Source: Pseudonocardia petroleophila (GTDB lineage Bacteria; Actinomycetota; Actinomycetes; Mycobacteriales; Pseudonocardiaceae). Taken from it: 64,000 bases of DNA. Below the pieces are notes generated by a model, which was not told the origin of the DNA, did not search any database, and saw only the letters and a program-made list of their open reading frames with translations. Every line of letters starts with the position of its first letter. The stretch's first letter is position 1. Where the stretch lies: assembly GCF_014235185.1 (NCBI RefSeq), contig NZ_CP060131.1, forward strand, positions 2,797,501-2,861,500, given 5' to 3'. Made by a program: the position numbers and the translations under genes. Shown in pieces: positions 46,331 to 55,248 of the stretch.

Positions 46331-47080
46331 TCAGGGGCGGACCGCGATCGCGAGCAGGTCGAGGCCGGCGTCGACGTCGTCGGTCCGCAGCTCGAAGTCG
46401 GCGCAGGTGACCGAGGCGACGTCCGCGCGCAGGTCGTCGGGCCACGGTGCGCCGTCGACCACCACCGCCACCTGCGCGTCGACGATCGACCCGCCGTGCC
46501 GGGCGTCGAGCTCGCGCAGGCGGGGCCCGTGGTGCAGCCCGAGCACCTCGACGTCGGCGAACCCGGCGTCGCGCACCAGCCCGGCCAGCTCCCCACCGGA
46601 CAGCTCGCGCGTGTGGAACGGGTTGAGCGGGGTGTCGCGGCCGGGGGAGAAGGTGATCCGGTTGGGGGTGGACAGCAGCAGGGCACCGCCCGGGCGCAGC
46701 ACGCGCAGGCACTCGCGCAGGAACCGCTCCTGCTCCCAGAGGTGCTCGACGACCTGCAGCGACACCACCGCGTCGACGGCCCCGTCGCGGACCGGCAGGG
46801 CGACGAGGTTGGTGCGCGCCACGTCGACGCGGGGGTAGCGGCGGGCGACGTGCGCGGCGGTCGGGGCGTCGTAGTCGAGCCCGACGACCCGGCGCGCGAC
46901 CCCGGCCAGCAGGTCGGCGCCGTACCCCTCGCCGCAGCCCGCCTCCAGCACGACGGCGTCGCGGCACCGCTCGCGCAGGGCCTCGTAGACGACCTCGTGC
47001 CGGCGGAACCAGTAGTTCTCCTCGGCGATGCCGGGGACGGTGCGCTCGCCGGTCAGCGGCAGCGTCTCGACGTCGGACAA
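46331..47080 (-). CDS. SAM-dependent methyltransferase (Rv3030-like, MGLP)
   Basis: The protein has 249 residues. LTGERTVPGIAEENYWFRRHEVVYEAL, VLEAGCGEGYGADLLAGVA (motif I), VDAVVSLQVVEHLWEQERFL and STPNRITFSPGRDTPLNPFHTRE closely match the mycobacterial Rv3030 sequence as I recall it. Rv3030 is assigned to methylation of glucose in methylglucose lipopolysaccharide. The start is a TTG at 47080, backed by GGGAGG 5 nt upstream; no ATG or GTG fits the family N-terminus. The GH57 gene follows 25 bp after the stop. A 25-codon open frame and a strong hairpin lie in the leader, which hints at attenuation control. Confidence 0.9.
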   Translation of the reverse strand: MSDVETLPLTGERTVPGIAEENYWFRRHEVVYEALRERCRDAVVLEAGCGEGYGADLLAGVARRVVGLDYDAPTAAHVARRYPRVDVARTNLVALPVRDGAVDAVVSLQVVEHLWEQERFLRECLRVLRPGGALLLSTPNRITFSPGRDTPLNPFHTRELSGGELAGLVRDAGFADVEVLGLHHGPRLRELDARHGGSIVDAQVAVVVDGAPWPDDLRADVASVTCADFELRTDDVDAGLDLLAIAVRP

Positions 47081-47128
47081 CGACCCTCCCGCGGCGCCCC
47101 GGTCGGTCGCCGGGCCCCGGCGAACGTA

Positions 47129-47164
47129 CCCGGTTCCCGGTCCCCCTCCGGACCGGGAACCGGG
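47129..47164 (-). promoter_or_regulatory. Strong hairpin in the leader of the Rv3030-like methyltransferase
   Basis: A perfect 15-bp stem CCCGGTTCCCGGTCC (47129-47143 with 47150-47164) has a 6-nt loop. It starts two bases after the stop codon of the short leader frame and ends about 48 nt before the methyltransferase start. It could be an attenuator or a terminator; there is no U tract. Confidence 0.6.
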
Positions 47165-47166
47165 GG

Positions 47167-47244
47167 TCAGCGGGCGGTCACCCCGCGCGCAGCGGAGACC
47201 TGCGGGCCCCGGCGCTCGGCGCCGGTCGGCTCGTGCCTGGTCAT
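47167..47244 (-). CDS. Possible 25-residue leader peptide
   Basis: The ATG at 47244 has GGAG 6 nt upstream. The product begins MTRHEPTGAERRGPQVSAAR and ends with VTAR before TGA. A TAGCGT hexamer (47300-47305, minus strand) could drive a transcript from about 47294 through this frame, the hairpin and the methyltransferase. No run of one amino acid suggests a specific attenuating signal; the peptide is Arg-rich. It may be a chance frame. Confidence 0.35.
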   Translation of the reverse strand: MTRHEPTGAERRGPQVSAARGVTAR

Positions 47245-47352
47245 CGTCGTCTCCGCGGCGTCGCACCGGGGTCACCCGGTCGTGGTCACTCGACCGGGGA
47301 CGCTAGGGAGATCGGGCGGGCGGCGGAAGGGACCTGGGTCCCGTGTCCGGGC

Positions 47353-47646
47353 TCAGCGCTCCGGGCCGCCCGCGACCGTCAGCACGCCGCCGACGGTGTG
47401 CCGCAGCCACGCGAGGAGGACGCGGTCGTCGAAGGTGAGGGGCACCTCGGGGCCCGACCAGCCCAGCAGCGCGACGGGCCGGTGCGCGAGCGCGTCGCGC
47501 AGGGCGGCGGCGAGCTCGGGGGTGGCGCGGACGGTCACGCCGTCGTGCGTGACGGCCTGCGAGTGCGGTGTGGCGGAGGTGGCGTCCGGCCCGGTGCTGA
47601 GGACGTACCCGCAGCCGTGACGGTCGTCGTAGCCGGTCACCACCAC
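47353..47646 (-). CDS. Hypothetical protein
   Basis: This encodes 97 residues starting MVVTGYDDRHGCGYVLSTGP and ending VLLAWLRHTVGGVLTVAGGPER. Hydrophobic and polar segments alternate as in a small alpha/beta protein; no signal peptide or membrane helix is clear. GTG at 47646 or the adjacent GTG at 47643 may be the start. A TAGGGT hexamer (47725-47730, minus strand) lies about 80 nt upstream. I do not recognise the family. Amino-acid composition (several Tyr, Trp, Phe, Asp) is more gene-like than the usual chance frame in such DNA. Confidence 0.5.
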   Translation of the reverse strand: MVVTGYDDRHGCGYVLSTGPDATSATPHSQAVTHDGVTVRATPELAAALRDALAHRPVALLGWSGPEVPLTFDDRVLLAWLRHTVGGVLTVAGGPER

Positions 47647-47823
47647 GGCCGCACCCCTCTCACCCGCACCCCGTGGGCGGGTGTCCCCGCCGGCCTGTCC
47701 GGGACGTCCGGGAGGTACGCGCGGACCCTATCGGCTCCCGCGCCGGGCCGGGAGGGCCGAGCGCGGGCGGAGACGACGGACGGCGCCCGCTCATCCGGGC
47801 GCCGTCCGTCGGGGAGGAGTGGT

Positions 47824-47997
47824 CTACAGGCCGCGGCGGCGTCCGCGGTTGCCGAGCAGCGAGGTGACGAGGCCGGCCAGGCCGCCGCCGCTGCGTCCGC
47901 CGGCGGCGGGGGCGCCACCGGCCGGGCGGGCGCCGCCGCGGTGTCCGGGGTTGGCCGCACCGCGGAGGGCGCCGAGAAGTCGGTTCATGAGAGGCAT
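47824..47997 (-). CDS. Small basic Gly/Ala-rich protein (57 aa)
   Basis: The ATG at 47997 has GGAG about 7 nt upstream (ACTGGAGCTACCC). The product begins MPLMNRLLGALRGAANPGHR, continues Gly/Ala/Arg-rich and ends with GLAGLVTSLLGNRGRRRGL. Two short amphipathic Leu segments flank a flexible basic middle. Related short actinobacterial proteins with an RLLG...GL-x-LL-G plan exist, but no function is known to me. It is divergent from etfB; the 323 bp between them contain the etf promoter and no other gene. Confidence 0.55.
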   Translation of the reverse strand: MPLMNRLLGALRGAANPGHRGGARPAGGAPAAGGRSGGGLAGLVTSLLGNRGRRRGL

Positions 47998-48161
47998 GGG
48001 TAGCTCCAGTGTCCGTGCGGGGCGGTCCGGCCGGGACGAGCCGGACCGTCACCCGATCCGGTGAGGGGGTGCCCGGTTCGTCCGGTCCGGAAACCCGCGG
48101 TGCGGACCCGGTCACGCGCGGTTCCCGCCGGGTCGGTGAGCAGCCTCACCTCGCCGCCCGT

Positions 48162-48189
48162 TTGCCGCGGGGATACCGCCCGGTAACAA
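48162..48189 (+). promoter_or_regulatory. Putative etfBA promoter
   Basis: TTGCCG (48162-48167) and TAACAA (48184-48189) are separated by 16 bp, a good fit to the actinobacterial housekeeping pattern. It would start the etfBA transcript near 48196 with a leader of about 125 nt. The rest of the 47998-48320 gap shows no gene. Confidence 0.5.
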
Positions 48190-48320
48190 TGGCGGGCAGA
48201 GCCGCCCGCCGTGCCCGACGGCGGCACCGGGTGGCAGAGTCGTTTCATCCGTGGGGCTCTACGACCCCGCGAGACCCACGAGCGGCAGCGGCCGCACCGG
48301 CAGGAGGTCGAAGAGGTCCG

Positions 48321-49106
48321 ATGAACATCGTCGTGCTGGTCAAGCAGGTGCCCGACACCTACTCCGAACGCAAGCTGAACCCGTCGGACGGGGTCCTGGA
48401 CCGGGACGCCACCGACGCGGTCCTGGACGAGATCAACGAGCGCGCGGTCGAGGCGGCGCTGGTCCTCAAGGAGGCCAACGACGGCTCCGAGGTCACCGTG
48501 CTGACGATGGGCCCGGACCGGGCCACCGACGCGATCCGCAAGGCGCTGTCGATGGGTGCGGACAAGGCCGTGCACCTGTCCGACGAGGCGCTGGCCGGGT
48601 CGGACGCGGTGTCCACCGCCAAGGCGCTCGCGAAGGCGATCGGCACCGTCGACGGCGTCGACCTGGTCATCGCCGGCAACGAGGCCTCCGACGGCCGCGG
48701 CGGCGCGATCCCCGCGATGGTCGCCGACGTGCTGGGCTTCCCGGCGCTGACCCACGCCCGCGAGATCACCGTCGACGGCTCCGCGATCACCGTGAAGCGC
48801 GAGACCGACGAGGGCGTCACGTTCCTCTCCGCCGAGCTGCCCGCCGTCGTCTCGGTCGGCGAGAAGATCAACGAGCCGCGGTACCCGTCGTTCAAGGGGA
48901 TCATGGCGGCGAAGAAGAAGCCGGTCGCCACGATCACGCTGGCCGACGCCGGCATCGACGCCTCCGAGGTGGGCCTGGCCAACGCGCTCACCACGGTGAC
49001 CTCGGCCTCGCCGAAGCCGCCGAAGAGCGCGGGCGAGAAGATCGAGGACGAGGGCGACGGCGGCTCGAAGATCGCCGCGTTCCTCGTGTCGCAGAAGCTC
49101 ATCTGA
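48321..49106 (+). CDS. etfB: Electron transfer flavoprotein beta subunit
   Basis: The protein has 261 residues. MNIVVLVKQVPDTYSERKL is the family N-terminus. VLTMGPDRATDAIRKALSMGADKAVHLSD and VIAGNEASDGRGGAIPAMVADVLGFP are AMP-binding/structural blocks, and LSAELPAVVSVGEKINEPRYPSFKGIMAAKKKP is the ETF-beta signature loop that contacts acyl-CoA dehydrogenases. It forms a heterodimer with EtfA that carries electrons from dehydrogenases to the quinone pool. AGAGG lies 5 nt before the ATG. In M. tuberculosis the orthologous pair (Rv3029c/Rv3028c) also neighbours Rv3030-Rv3032. Confidence 0.96.
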   Translation: MNIVVLVKQVPDTYSERKLNPSDGVLDRDATDAVLDEINERAVEAALVLKEANDGSEVTVLTMGPDRATDAIRKALSMGADKAVHLSDEALAGSDAVSTAKALAKAIGTVDGVDLVIAGNEASDGRGGAIPAMVADVLGFPALTHAREITVDGSAITVKRETDEGVTFLSAELPAVVSVGEKINEPRYPSFKGIMAAKKKPVATITLADAGIDASEVGLANALTTVTSASPKPPKSAGEKIEDEGDGGSKIAAFLVSQKLI

Positions 49107-49123
49107 GAGAGGGAGAAGAGAAC

Positions 49124-50083
49124 ATGGCTGAGGTTCTGGTCCTCGTCGACCACCTCGAAGGTGAGATCAAGAAGTCGACGTTCGAGCTGCTGACCGCCGC
49201 GCGGACCCTGGGCGAGCCGTCCGCGGTCGTCGTCGGCCCGGCGGGCACGGCGGCGAAGCTGGCCGACGGGCTCACCGAGCACGGCGCGGAGAAGATCTAC
49301 GTGGCCGAGACCGACGACGCGGCGTTCCTGACGCCCGAGGTGTCGGTGCTGGCGTCGCTGATCGAGTCGGCGTCCCCGGCCGCGGTGCTGATCGGCGTCT
49401 CCGCCGACGGCAAGGAGATCGCCGGGCGCCTGTCGGTGCGCACGAACTCCGCGTGGCTCAACGACGTCGTCGGGATCTCCGGCGCCAGTGACGGTGGGGC
49501 GGGCGTCACGCACTCGGTGTTCGGCGGCGCGTACGTCGCGGAGGCCAAGGCCAACACCGAGCACCCGGTGATCACGCTGCGCCCGGGCTCGGTCGAGATC
49601 GAGGCCGCCGCGGGTGCGGGGGCCGAGGAGACCGTCACGGTGTCGGTCGACGGGCGCAACGCGTCGGTCACCAGCCGGGAGCCGATCGTGGGCGGTGACC
49701 GTCCGGAGCTCACCGAGGCCTCGGTGGTCGTCTCCGGTGGTCGCGGTGTGGGCTCGGCCGACGACTTCGGTGTCGTCGAGGGTCTGGCCGACACCCTCGG
49801 TGCCGCCGTGGGCGCCTCGCGCGCCGCGGTCGACTCGGGCTACTACCCGCACCAGTTCCAGGTGGGGCAGACCGGCAAGACGGTCTCGCCGCAGCTCTAC
49901 ATCGCGCTGGGCATCTCCGGTGCGATCCAGCACCGGGCCGGGATGCAGACGTCGAAGACGATCATCGCGGTCAACAAGGACACCGAGGCGCCGATCTTCG
50001 AGATCGCCGACTTCGGGGTCGTGGGCGACCTGTTCACCGTCGCCCCGCAGCTCAAGGACGAGATCGCCAAGCGCAAGTCCTGA
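49124..50083 (+). CDS. etfA: Electron transfer flavoprotein alpha subunit
   Basis: The protein has 319 residues. The N-terminal domain ([27 protein letters not shown]) precedes the FAD-binding C-terminal domain with [36 protein letters not shown] and [25 protein letters not shown], all canonical. It pairs with EtfB. The 17-bp gap contains a purine-rich GAGAGGGAGAAGAG ribosome-binding site. A perfect 32-bp palindrome follows 16 bp after the stop, separating etfBA from the acyltransferase genes. Together with the enoyl-CoA hydratase and other CoA genes in the window it supports fatty-acid oxidation capacity. Confidence 0.96.
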   Translation: MAEVLVLVDHLEGEIKKSTFELLTAARTLGEPSAVVVGPAGTAAKLADGLTEHGAEKIYVAETDDAAFLTPEVSVLASLIESASPAAVLIGVSADGKEIAGRLSVRTNSAWLNDVVGISGASDGGAGVTHSVFGGAYVAEAKANTEHPVITLRPGSVEIEAAAGAGAEETVTVSVDGRNASVTSREPIVGGDRPELTEASVVVSGGRGVGSADDFGVVEGLADTLGAAVGASRAAVDSGYYPHQFQVGQTGKTVSPQLYIALGISGAIQHRAGMQTSKTIIAVNKDTEAPIFEIADFGVVGDLFTVAPQLKDEIAKRKS

Positions 50084-50099
50084 CGCTCGTCGCACGACC

Positions 50100-50131
50100 G
50101 GAAGGCCACCTTCACGTGAAGGTGGCCTTCC
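50100..50131. terminator. GGCCACCTTC-family perfect palindrome after etfA
   Basis: The arms GGAAGGCCACCTTCAC (50100-50115) and its exact complement (50116-50131) form a 32-nt palindrome without a spacer. It ends 51 bp before the next gene start and probably terminates etfBA. It shares the AAGGCCACCTTC core with hairpins at 25911 and 62223. Confidence 0.75.
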
Positions 50132-50182
50132 TGCAATGAGGGGGAGGGTCCCGGGCCACCTCCGGGGGCTACGAACACCGGT

Positions 50183-50941
50183 GTGACCGCATCGCAGGTA
50201 CTCGCCGCGACCCCGCCGGCCGCCGCCTCCCGCTACTCGCTGCTGCTCACCACCGACGACGCCGAGGTCAGGGCCGCGCAGCGGCTGCGGCACCGGGTGT
50301 TCGCCGGCGAGCTCGGGGCCGTGCTGCACAGCCCCGAACCGGGTCTCGACGTCGACCGGTTCGACGCCTTCTGCGACCACCTCGTGGTCCGCGAGGACGC
50401 GACCGGCGAGATCGTCGGGACCTACCGGATGCTGCCGCCGCCGCGCGCCGCGGCCGCGGGCGGGCTCTACGCCGAGGGCGAGTTCGCGATCGACGCCCTC
50501 GACCCGCTGCGTCCCTCGCTCGTCGAGACCGGGCGGTCGTGCGTGCACCCCGACCACCGCGACGGCGCCGTCATCAACCTGGTGTGGGCCGGGATCGCGC
50601 GCTACATGCTGCTCACCGGCCACCGCTGGCTGGTCGGCTGCGCGAGCGTGCCGCTGGGCGACGGGGGCGCGCTCGCCGCGTCGGTCGCGGAGCGGGTGCG
50701 GACCTCGCACCGGGCGCCGGCGCACCACCGCGTGACGCCGCACCGGCCGTGGGTCGCGGACGTCCCCGCCGGGCGCGCCCCGCTGCCGCCCCTGCTGCGC
50801 GGCTACCTGCGCCTGGGCGCCTGGGTCTGCGGGGAACCCGCCCACGACCCCGACTTCGACTGCGCCGACTTCCCGGTCCTGCTCGGGCTCGACCACATGG
50901 ACCCCCGCTACGCCCGCTTCTTCCTGGGCGCCGACGCATGA
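50183..50941 (+). CDS. OlsB-like GNAT N-acyltransferase (Rv3027c-like)
   Basis: The protein has 252 residues. [36 protein letters not shown] and [31 protein letters not shown] are the conserved blocks of the COG3176/OlsB family, which transfers acyl chains from acyl carrier protein to an amine (ornithine in OlsB). The gene just downstream is a PlsC-type acyltransferase with an overlapping start, the classic OlsB-OlsA arrangement for ornithine or related aminolipid synthesis. TACGAA (50170-50175) lies 7 nt before the GTG start, indicating leaderless transcription. The amine acceptor is inferred, not shown. Confidence 0.87.
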   Translation: MTASQVLAATPPAAASRYSLLLTTDDAEVRAAQRLRHRVFAGELGAVLHSPEPGLDVDRFDAFCDHLVVREDATGEIVGTYRMLPPPRAAAAGGLYAEGEFAIDALDPLRPSLVETGRSCVHPDHRDGAVINLVWAGIARYMLLTGHRWLVGCASVPLGDGGALAASVAERVRTSHRAPAHHRVTPHRPWVADVPAGRAPLPPLLRGYLRLGAWVCGEPAHDPDFDCADFPVLLGLDHMDPRYARFFLGADA

Positions 50942-51897
50942 CCCCCGCGAGCCGTGCCCTCCCCGTCCGCGGGTCGCGGTTCCCGGGCCCGCGGGTCGCG
51001 GGGCCCGCGGGTGGCGCGGTGCACGACGGCGCCGCGCCGGCGGCCTGGGTCCCGGCCCCGGTGTGCACCCCGTCCTGCCTGCCGCCGGCCGAGGGGTCCG
51101 TCGGGGTGCTGCGATTCGCGGCGCGGTTGGGGGCGCTGGTGGCGGTCCTCGGCGCGGCGGTGACGGGTGTGGCGGTGCTGCGCGGCCGGGCCCGACAGGC
51201 CTGGTTGCGGACCTGCGCGACCGGTGCCCTGCGCGCGGCGGGGGTGCGCCTGGTCGTCACCGGTGCGGACGGGCGCCGACCCGCGGGCGGCGCGACGGCG
51301 ACCCGCGGGGGCGGGGTGCTCGTCGTCGCCAACCACCTGTCCTGGATCGACGTCCTCGCCCTCTTCGCGACGGCCCCGGTGCGGTTGCAGGCCAAGTGCG
51401 AGGTGCGGGACTGGCCGGTGATCGGGCCGCTCGCCGCCCGGACGGGGGCGCTGTTCGTCGACCGCGCGGGGCTGCGCGACCTGCCCCGCACCGTCTCCGG
51501 CACCGCCGACGCCCTGCGCGCCGGGGCCGTCGTCGGCGTCTTCCCGGAGGGCACGACGTGGTGCGGGGCCGCGGGCGGGACGTTCCGCCGGGCCGCGTTC
51601 CAGGCCGCGATCGACGCCGGCGCGCCCGTCCGGCCCGTGGCGCTCGTCCTGCGGCGCGCCGACGGCGGCCCCGGTACCGCGGGCGCGTTCGTCGGGGACC
51701 AGACCCTGTGGGACTCCCTGCGCCGCACCCTGCGCACACCCGGACTGACCTGTGAGCTGACGGTCCTGCCCGATCTCGACCCGGCCGGCGCCGACCGCCG
51801 GACGCTCGCCGCGGCGGCGGCCGCGGCCGTGGGCTCGGTCACCGGCGTGGCGCACCTCGCCCCGGCCCGCCGCCGGAGGATCCCCGTCGCCGCGTAG
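50938..51897 (+). CDS. 1-acylglycerol-3-phosphate/lyso-lipid O-acyltransferase (PlsC family)
   Basis: The protein has 319 residues. A long unconserved N-terminal stretch (to about 60) precedes a hydrophobic anchor ([18 protein letters not shown]). The catalytic HxxxxD is in [15 protein letters not shown], and [11 protein letters not shown] supplies the EGT substrate-binding motif. It would add the second acyl chain to lysophosphatidate or lyso-ornithine lipid. The ATG overlaps the stop of the OlsB-like gene (ATGA), so both are made together; I infer the pair builds an aminolipid. The M. tuberculosis counterpart is Rv3026c. Confidence 0.88.
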   Translation: MTPASRALPVRGSRFPGPRVAGPAGGAVHDGAAPAAWVPAPVCTPSCLPPAEGSVGVLRFAARLGALVAVLGAAVTGVAVLRGRARQAWLRTCATGALRAAGVRLVVTGADGRRPAGGATATRGGGVLVVANHLSWIDVLALFATAPVRLQAKCEVRDWPVIGPLAARTGALFVDRAGLRDLPRTVSGTADALRAGAVVGVFPEGTTWCGAAGGTFRRAAFQAAIDAGAPVRPVALVLRRADGGPGTAGAFVGDQTLWDSLRRTLRTPGLTCELTVLPDLDPAGADRRTLAAAAAAAVGSVTGVAHLAPARRRRIPVAA

Positions 51898-51955
51898 GTC
51901 CCCGGACGGGCGACTATCCTCGGGTCGACCCAGCGACACGGGAAGGCCATGTGAC

Positions 51956-53167
51956 GTGACGCCACCGAGCGCCGGCTCCACCTACCTCGACCACGCGGCG
52001 ACCACGCCGATGCTGCCCGAGGCCGTCGCCGCGATGAGCGGGGCGCTGTCCCGCACCGGGAACGCGTCGTCGCTGCACTCGGCCGGGCGCCGCGCCCGCC
52101 GCGACGTCGAGGAGTCCCGCGAGCGCATCGCCGCCGCCGTCGGCGCGCGGCCGTCGGAGGTCGTGCTCACCACGGGCGGCACCGAGAGCGACAACCTGGC
52201 GGTCAAGGGCCTGTTCTGGGCGCGGCACGCCGCCGACCCGCGCCGGGTCCGCGTCCTGATCCCCGGCATCGAGCACCACGCCGTCCTCGACTCCGCGCAG
52301 TGGCTCGCCGAGCACTCCGGCGCCACCGTCGAGCTGCTGCCCGTCGACGGCACCGGCCGCGTGCTCCCGGAGACGCTGCGGGCCGCGCTCGAACGGGCGC
52401 CGGAGACCGTGGCGCTCGTGTCGGTGATGTGGGCCAACAACGAGGTCGGCACCGTCAACCCGATCCGGGAGCTGGCCGCCGTCGCGCACGGGTTCGACGT
52501 GCCGCTGCACACCGACGCCGTGCAGGCCGTCGGGATCCTGCCGGTCGACTTCGCGGCCTCCGGCGTCGACGCGCTCACCCTCACCGGGCACAAGCTCGGC
52601 GGTCCGTACGGCGCGGGCGCGCTGCTGCTGGGCCGCACCGTCGAGCTGACGCCGCTGCTGCACGGCGGCGGCCAGGAGCGCGACGTGCGCTCCGGCACGC
52701 TCGACACCCCGGCCGTCGTCGGGCTGGCCACCGCCGTCGAGCTGTCGGTGGCCGACGCCCCGCGCCGCGCCGCGATGCTCAGCGGCCTGCGCGACGACCT
52801 GATCGGCAAGGTCCGGGCCACCGTCGGCGACGCCACCCTCAACGGCGACCCGGGCACCGGCGAGGTCGACGGGGGCCCGTCGCGGCTGCCCGGCAACGCC
52901 CACCTGTCCTTCCCCGGCTGCGAGGGCGACTCCCTTCTGATGCTGCTCGACGCGCACGGCATCGAGTGCTCCACCGGCTCGGCGTGCACGGCGGGCGTCG
53001 CGCAGCCCAGCCACGTGCTGCTCGCGATGGGCACCGACGAGGCGACGGCGCGCGGCTCCCTGCGGTTCTCACTCGGCCACACCTCCCGCCCCGAGGACGT
53101 CGACGCGGTGGCGGCGGTGATCGGTCAGGTCGTCGAGCGGGCACGGCGGGCGGGGGTCTCCCGCTGA
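51956..53167 (+). CDS. iscS: Cysteine desulfurase
   Basis: The protein has 403 residues and PLP-dependent fold type [16 protein letters not shown] at the N-terminus, [34 protein letters not shown] and [13 protein letters not shown] with the PLP lysine are followed by the active-site Cys in [21 protein letters not shown]. It mobilises sulfur from cysteine. The mnmA gene starts within its stop codon, so the persulfide probably goes to tRNA 2-thiolation as well as other acceptors. TATCCT (51915-51920) is a likely -10, with GGAAGG 9 nt before the GTG start. The counterpart is Rv3025c. Confidence 0.95.
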   Translation: MTPPSAGSTYLDHAATTPMLPEAVAAMSGALSRTGNASSLHSAGRRARRDVEESRERIAAAVGARPSEVVLTTGGTESDNLAVKGLFWARHAADPRRVRVLIPGIEHHAVLDSAQWLAEHSGATVELLPVDGTGRVLPETLRAALERAPETVALVSVMWANNEVGTVNPIRELAAVAHGFDVPLHTDAVQAVGILPVDFAASGVDALTLTGHKLGGPYGAGALLLGRTVELTPLLHGGGQERDVRSGTLDTPAVVGLATAVELSVADAPRRAAMLSGLRDDLIGKVRATVGDATLNGDPGTGEVDGGPSRLPGNAHLSFPGCEGDSLLMLLDAHGIECSTGSACTAGVAQPSHVLLAMGTDEATARGSLRFSLGHTSRPEDVDAVAAVIGQVVERARRAGVSR

Positions 53168-54231
53168 TGCGCGTGCTCGCGGCGATGAGCGGCGGCGTCG
53201 ACTCCGCCGTGGCCGCCGCCCGGGCCGTCGACGCCGGGCACGACGTCGTCGGGGTGCACCTCGCGCTGTCGGAGACCCCGGCGGCGCTGCGGGGCGGGTC
53301 GCGCGGCTGCTGCTCCAAGGAGGACGCCGCCGACGCCCGTCGCGCCGCCGACGTCCTCGGCATCCCGTTCTACGTCTGGGACTTCGCCGCCCGGTTCGCC
53401 GAGGACGTCGTCGACGACTTCGTGGCGGCCTACGCGGCGGGGGAGACCCCGAACCCGTGCCTGCGGTGCAACGAGAAGATCAAGTTCGCGGCGCTGCTGG
53501 ACCGGGCGCTGGCGCTGGGCTTCGACGCCGTCTGCACCGGGCACTACGCCCGCCTCCGCCAGGGCGAGCTGAGCCGGGCCGTCGACGGGGACAAGGACCA
53601 GTCCTACGTCCTCGCGGTGCTCACGGCGCACCAGCTGCGGCACGCGATGTTCCCGCTCGGCGACACCCCCAAGCCCGCGGTGCGCGCGGAGGCGGCGACG
53701 CGCGGGCTGCGCGTCGCCGACAAGCCCGACAGCCACGACATCTGCTTCATCCCCTCCGGCGACACCCGCGCGTTCCTGACCGAGCGGATCGGGACCCGCC
53801 CGGGGGCGATCGTCGACTCCTCGGGGGTCGAGCTGGGCCGCCACGACGGCGTGCACGGCTTCACCGTCGGCCAGCGCAGGGGGCTGGGCGTCGACGCCCC
53901 CGCCGCCGACGGCCGCCCCCGCTACGTGCTGGGGATCGAGCCGGTCTCGGGCACGGTGCGGGTGGGCCCGGCCGACGCGCTCGACGTGCACGGCATCGAT
54001 GCGGTGGCCGCGGTGTGGAGCTCGGGCACGGCCCCCGCGGGTCCGTTCGACTGCACGGTGCAGGTCCGGGCGCACGGGGGGCTGGCCCCGGCGGTCGTCC
54101 ACCCCGGCCCCGACGCCACCGTGCGCGTGGAGCTGGCCGAGCCCCTGCGCGGGGTGGCCCCGGGCCAGGCGGTGGCGCTGTACGACGGTGACCTGGTGCG
54201 CGGCAGCGCCCGCATCACGTCGACCCGCTGA
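53167..54231 (+). CDS. mnmA: tRNA-specific 2-thiouridylase
   Basis: The protein has 354 residues. [16 protein letters not shown] is the PP-loop; the catalytic cysteines lie in [14 protein letters not shown] and [16 protein letters not shown]; and [11 protein letters not shown] and the C-terminal beta-barrel ([17 protein letters not shown]) complete the enzyme. It thiolates U34 of Glu, Gln and Lys tRNAs with sulfur from IscS and ATP. The ATG overlaps the iscS stop by one base (TGATG), so the pair is co-translated, as in Rv3025c-Rv3024c. A strong 17-bp hairpin follows 28 bp after the stop. Confidence 0.96.
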   Translation: MRVLAAMSGGVDSAVAAARAVDAGHDVVGVHLALSETPAALRGGSRGCCSKEDAADARRAADVLGIPFYVWDFAARFAEDVVDDFVAAYAAGETPNPCLRCNEKIKFAALLDRALALGFDAVCTGHYARLRQGELSRAVDGDKDQSYVLAVLTAHQLRHAMFPLGDTPKPAVRAEAATRGLRVADKPDSHDICFIPSGDTRAFLTERIGTRPGAIVDSSGVELGRHDGVHGFTVGQRRGLGVDAPAADGRPRYVLGIEPVSGTVRVGPADALDVHGIDAVAAVWSSGTAPAGPFDCTVQVRAHGGLAPAVVHPGPDATVRVELAEPLRGVAPGQAVALYDGDLVRGSARITSTR

Positions 54232-54259
54232 GCCCGGCCGCGCCCCGCGGGTCCGCCCG

Positions 54260-54316
54260 GTCGCAGTGGGGTGGCTGCACTCCGACCGGACTGCAGTGAA
54301 GCCACCCCACTGCGAC
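54260..54316. terminator. Perfect 17-bp hairpin after mnmA
   Basis: GTCGCAGTGGGGTGGCT (54260-54276) and its exact complement (54300-54316) flank a 23-nt loop that can add an inner CACT/AGTG pairing. It probably terminates iscS-mnmA. Its sequence differs from the GGCCACCTTC hairpins apart from a shared GTGG/CCAC. Confidence 0.7.
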
Positions 54317-54407
54317 GTCCGAGCGGGCGTTCGGACGCATCCGGCCTCCACCGGTGGCGTCGCGGCGCCACCTGCTGCCACCATGCGGCGACCCCGGGAG
54401 GCCCGAG

Positions 54408-55223
54408 ATGTCCGACATCACCGCCGATGTCACCCGCGACGACGCCGCGGAGGGGGTCGGTGTGGTCCTGCGGTCCGTCGGCCGCGTCGGTCTCGTGTCC
54501 TACGGCCTGGTCCACGTGCTGGTCGCGGCCCTGGCCGTGCAGGTCGCGTTCGGCGACCGCGAGCGCGCCGACAAGAAGGGCGCGCTGGCGGCCGTCGCCG
54601 CGACCGGGCCGGGGCTGGTGCTGCTGTGGGTCGTCACGGTCGGGCTGGTGGCGCTGGTGGTCTGGCAGCTCGCGGAGGCGGTGCTGGGCCACCGCGGCAG
54701 CCCGCCGCGGCAGCGCGCGCTGCGCATCGCGATCAACCTCGCCGAGGCCGGGCTGTTCGGGGTGCTCGCGTGGTCGGCCGGGTCGACGGCCGCGAAGGGC
54801 GGGGCACCGTCGACGGGGCCCTCGTTCACCTCGGTCGTGCTGGGCTGGCCGGGCGGGCCGTGGCTGGTGGGGATCGCGGGCGCCGGGGTCGTCGTCGGGT
54901 CGGCGTACGCGGTGCGCCGCGGCGTCCAGCACACGTTCCTGCGCGAGCTCGACCTCCGCGGGGTCGGCCTGCGCCGCTCCACCCTGGTCACGCGCGTCGG
55001 ACAGGTCGGCTGGACGGCCCTCGGCGTCGCCTACGGCGTGCCCGGGGTGCTGATCGTCATCGCCGCGGTCCGCTACGACCCCGCCGCGCCCACCACGCTC
55101 GACGCCGGCCTGCAGGCCCTCGCCGACGAGCCGTACGGGCCGCCGCTGCTGGTGCTGCTCGCGCTCGGGCTCGTGGCGTTCGGCGTCCACTGCCTGTTCG
55201 ACGCCCGCTACCGCAGGGCCTGA
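54408..55223 (+). CDS. DUF1206-type membrane protein
   Basis: The protein has 271 residues with six hydrophobic helices arranged as three similar pairs of about 85 residues, the layout of DUF1206. Repeating patterns such as GRVGLVSYGLVHVLVA, RIAINLAEAGLFGVLAW and GQVGWTALGVAYGVPGVLIVIAAVRY start each unit. The function is unknown. GGGAGG lies 6 nt before the ATG, which selects this start over an upstream one at 54354. It stands between mnmA and the MetE-like gene on the same strand; a similar membrane protein occurs at this place in related actinobacteria, as far as I recall. Confidence 0.85.
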   Translation: MSDITADVTRDDAAEGVGVVLRSVGRVGLVSYGLVHVLVAALAVQVAFGDRERADKKGALAAVAATGPGLVLLWVVTVGLVALVVWQLAEAVLGHRGSPPRQRALRIAINLAEAGLFGVLAWSAGSTAAKGGAPSTGPSFTSVVLGWPGGPWLVGIAGAGVVVGSAYAVRRGVQHTFLRELDLRGVGLRRSTLVTRVGQVGWTALGVAYGVPGVLIVIAAVRYDPAAPTTLDAGLQALADEPYGPPLLVLLALGLVAFGVHCLFDARYRRA

Positions 55224-55248
55224 CGGCCCGCCTGGTAGACAGCGCAGC

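Noticed and set aside
47233..48003. Plus-strand 256-codon frame over the intergenic region before etfB
   Set aside because: Composition is Gly/Ala/Arg noise, no start site is convincing, and it lies antisense to better-supported small genes.
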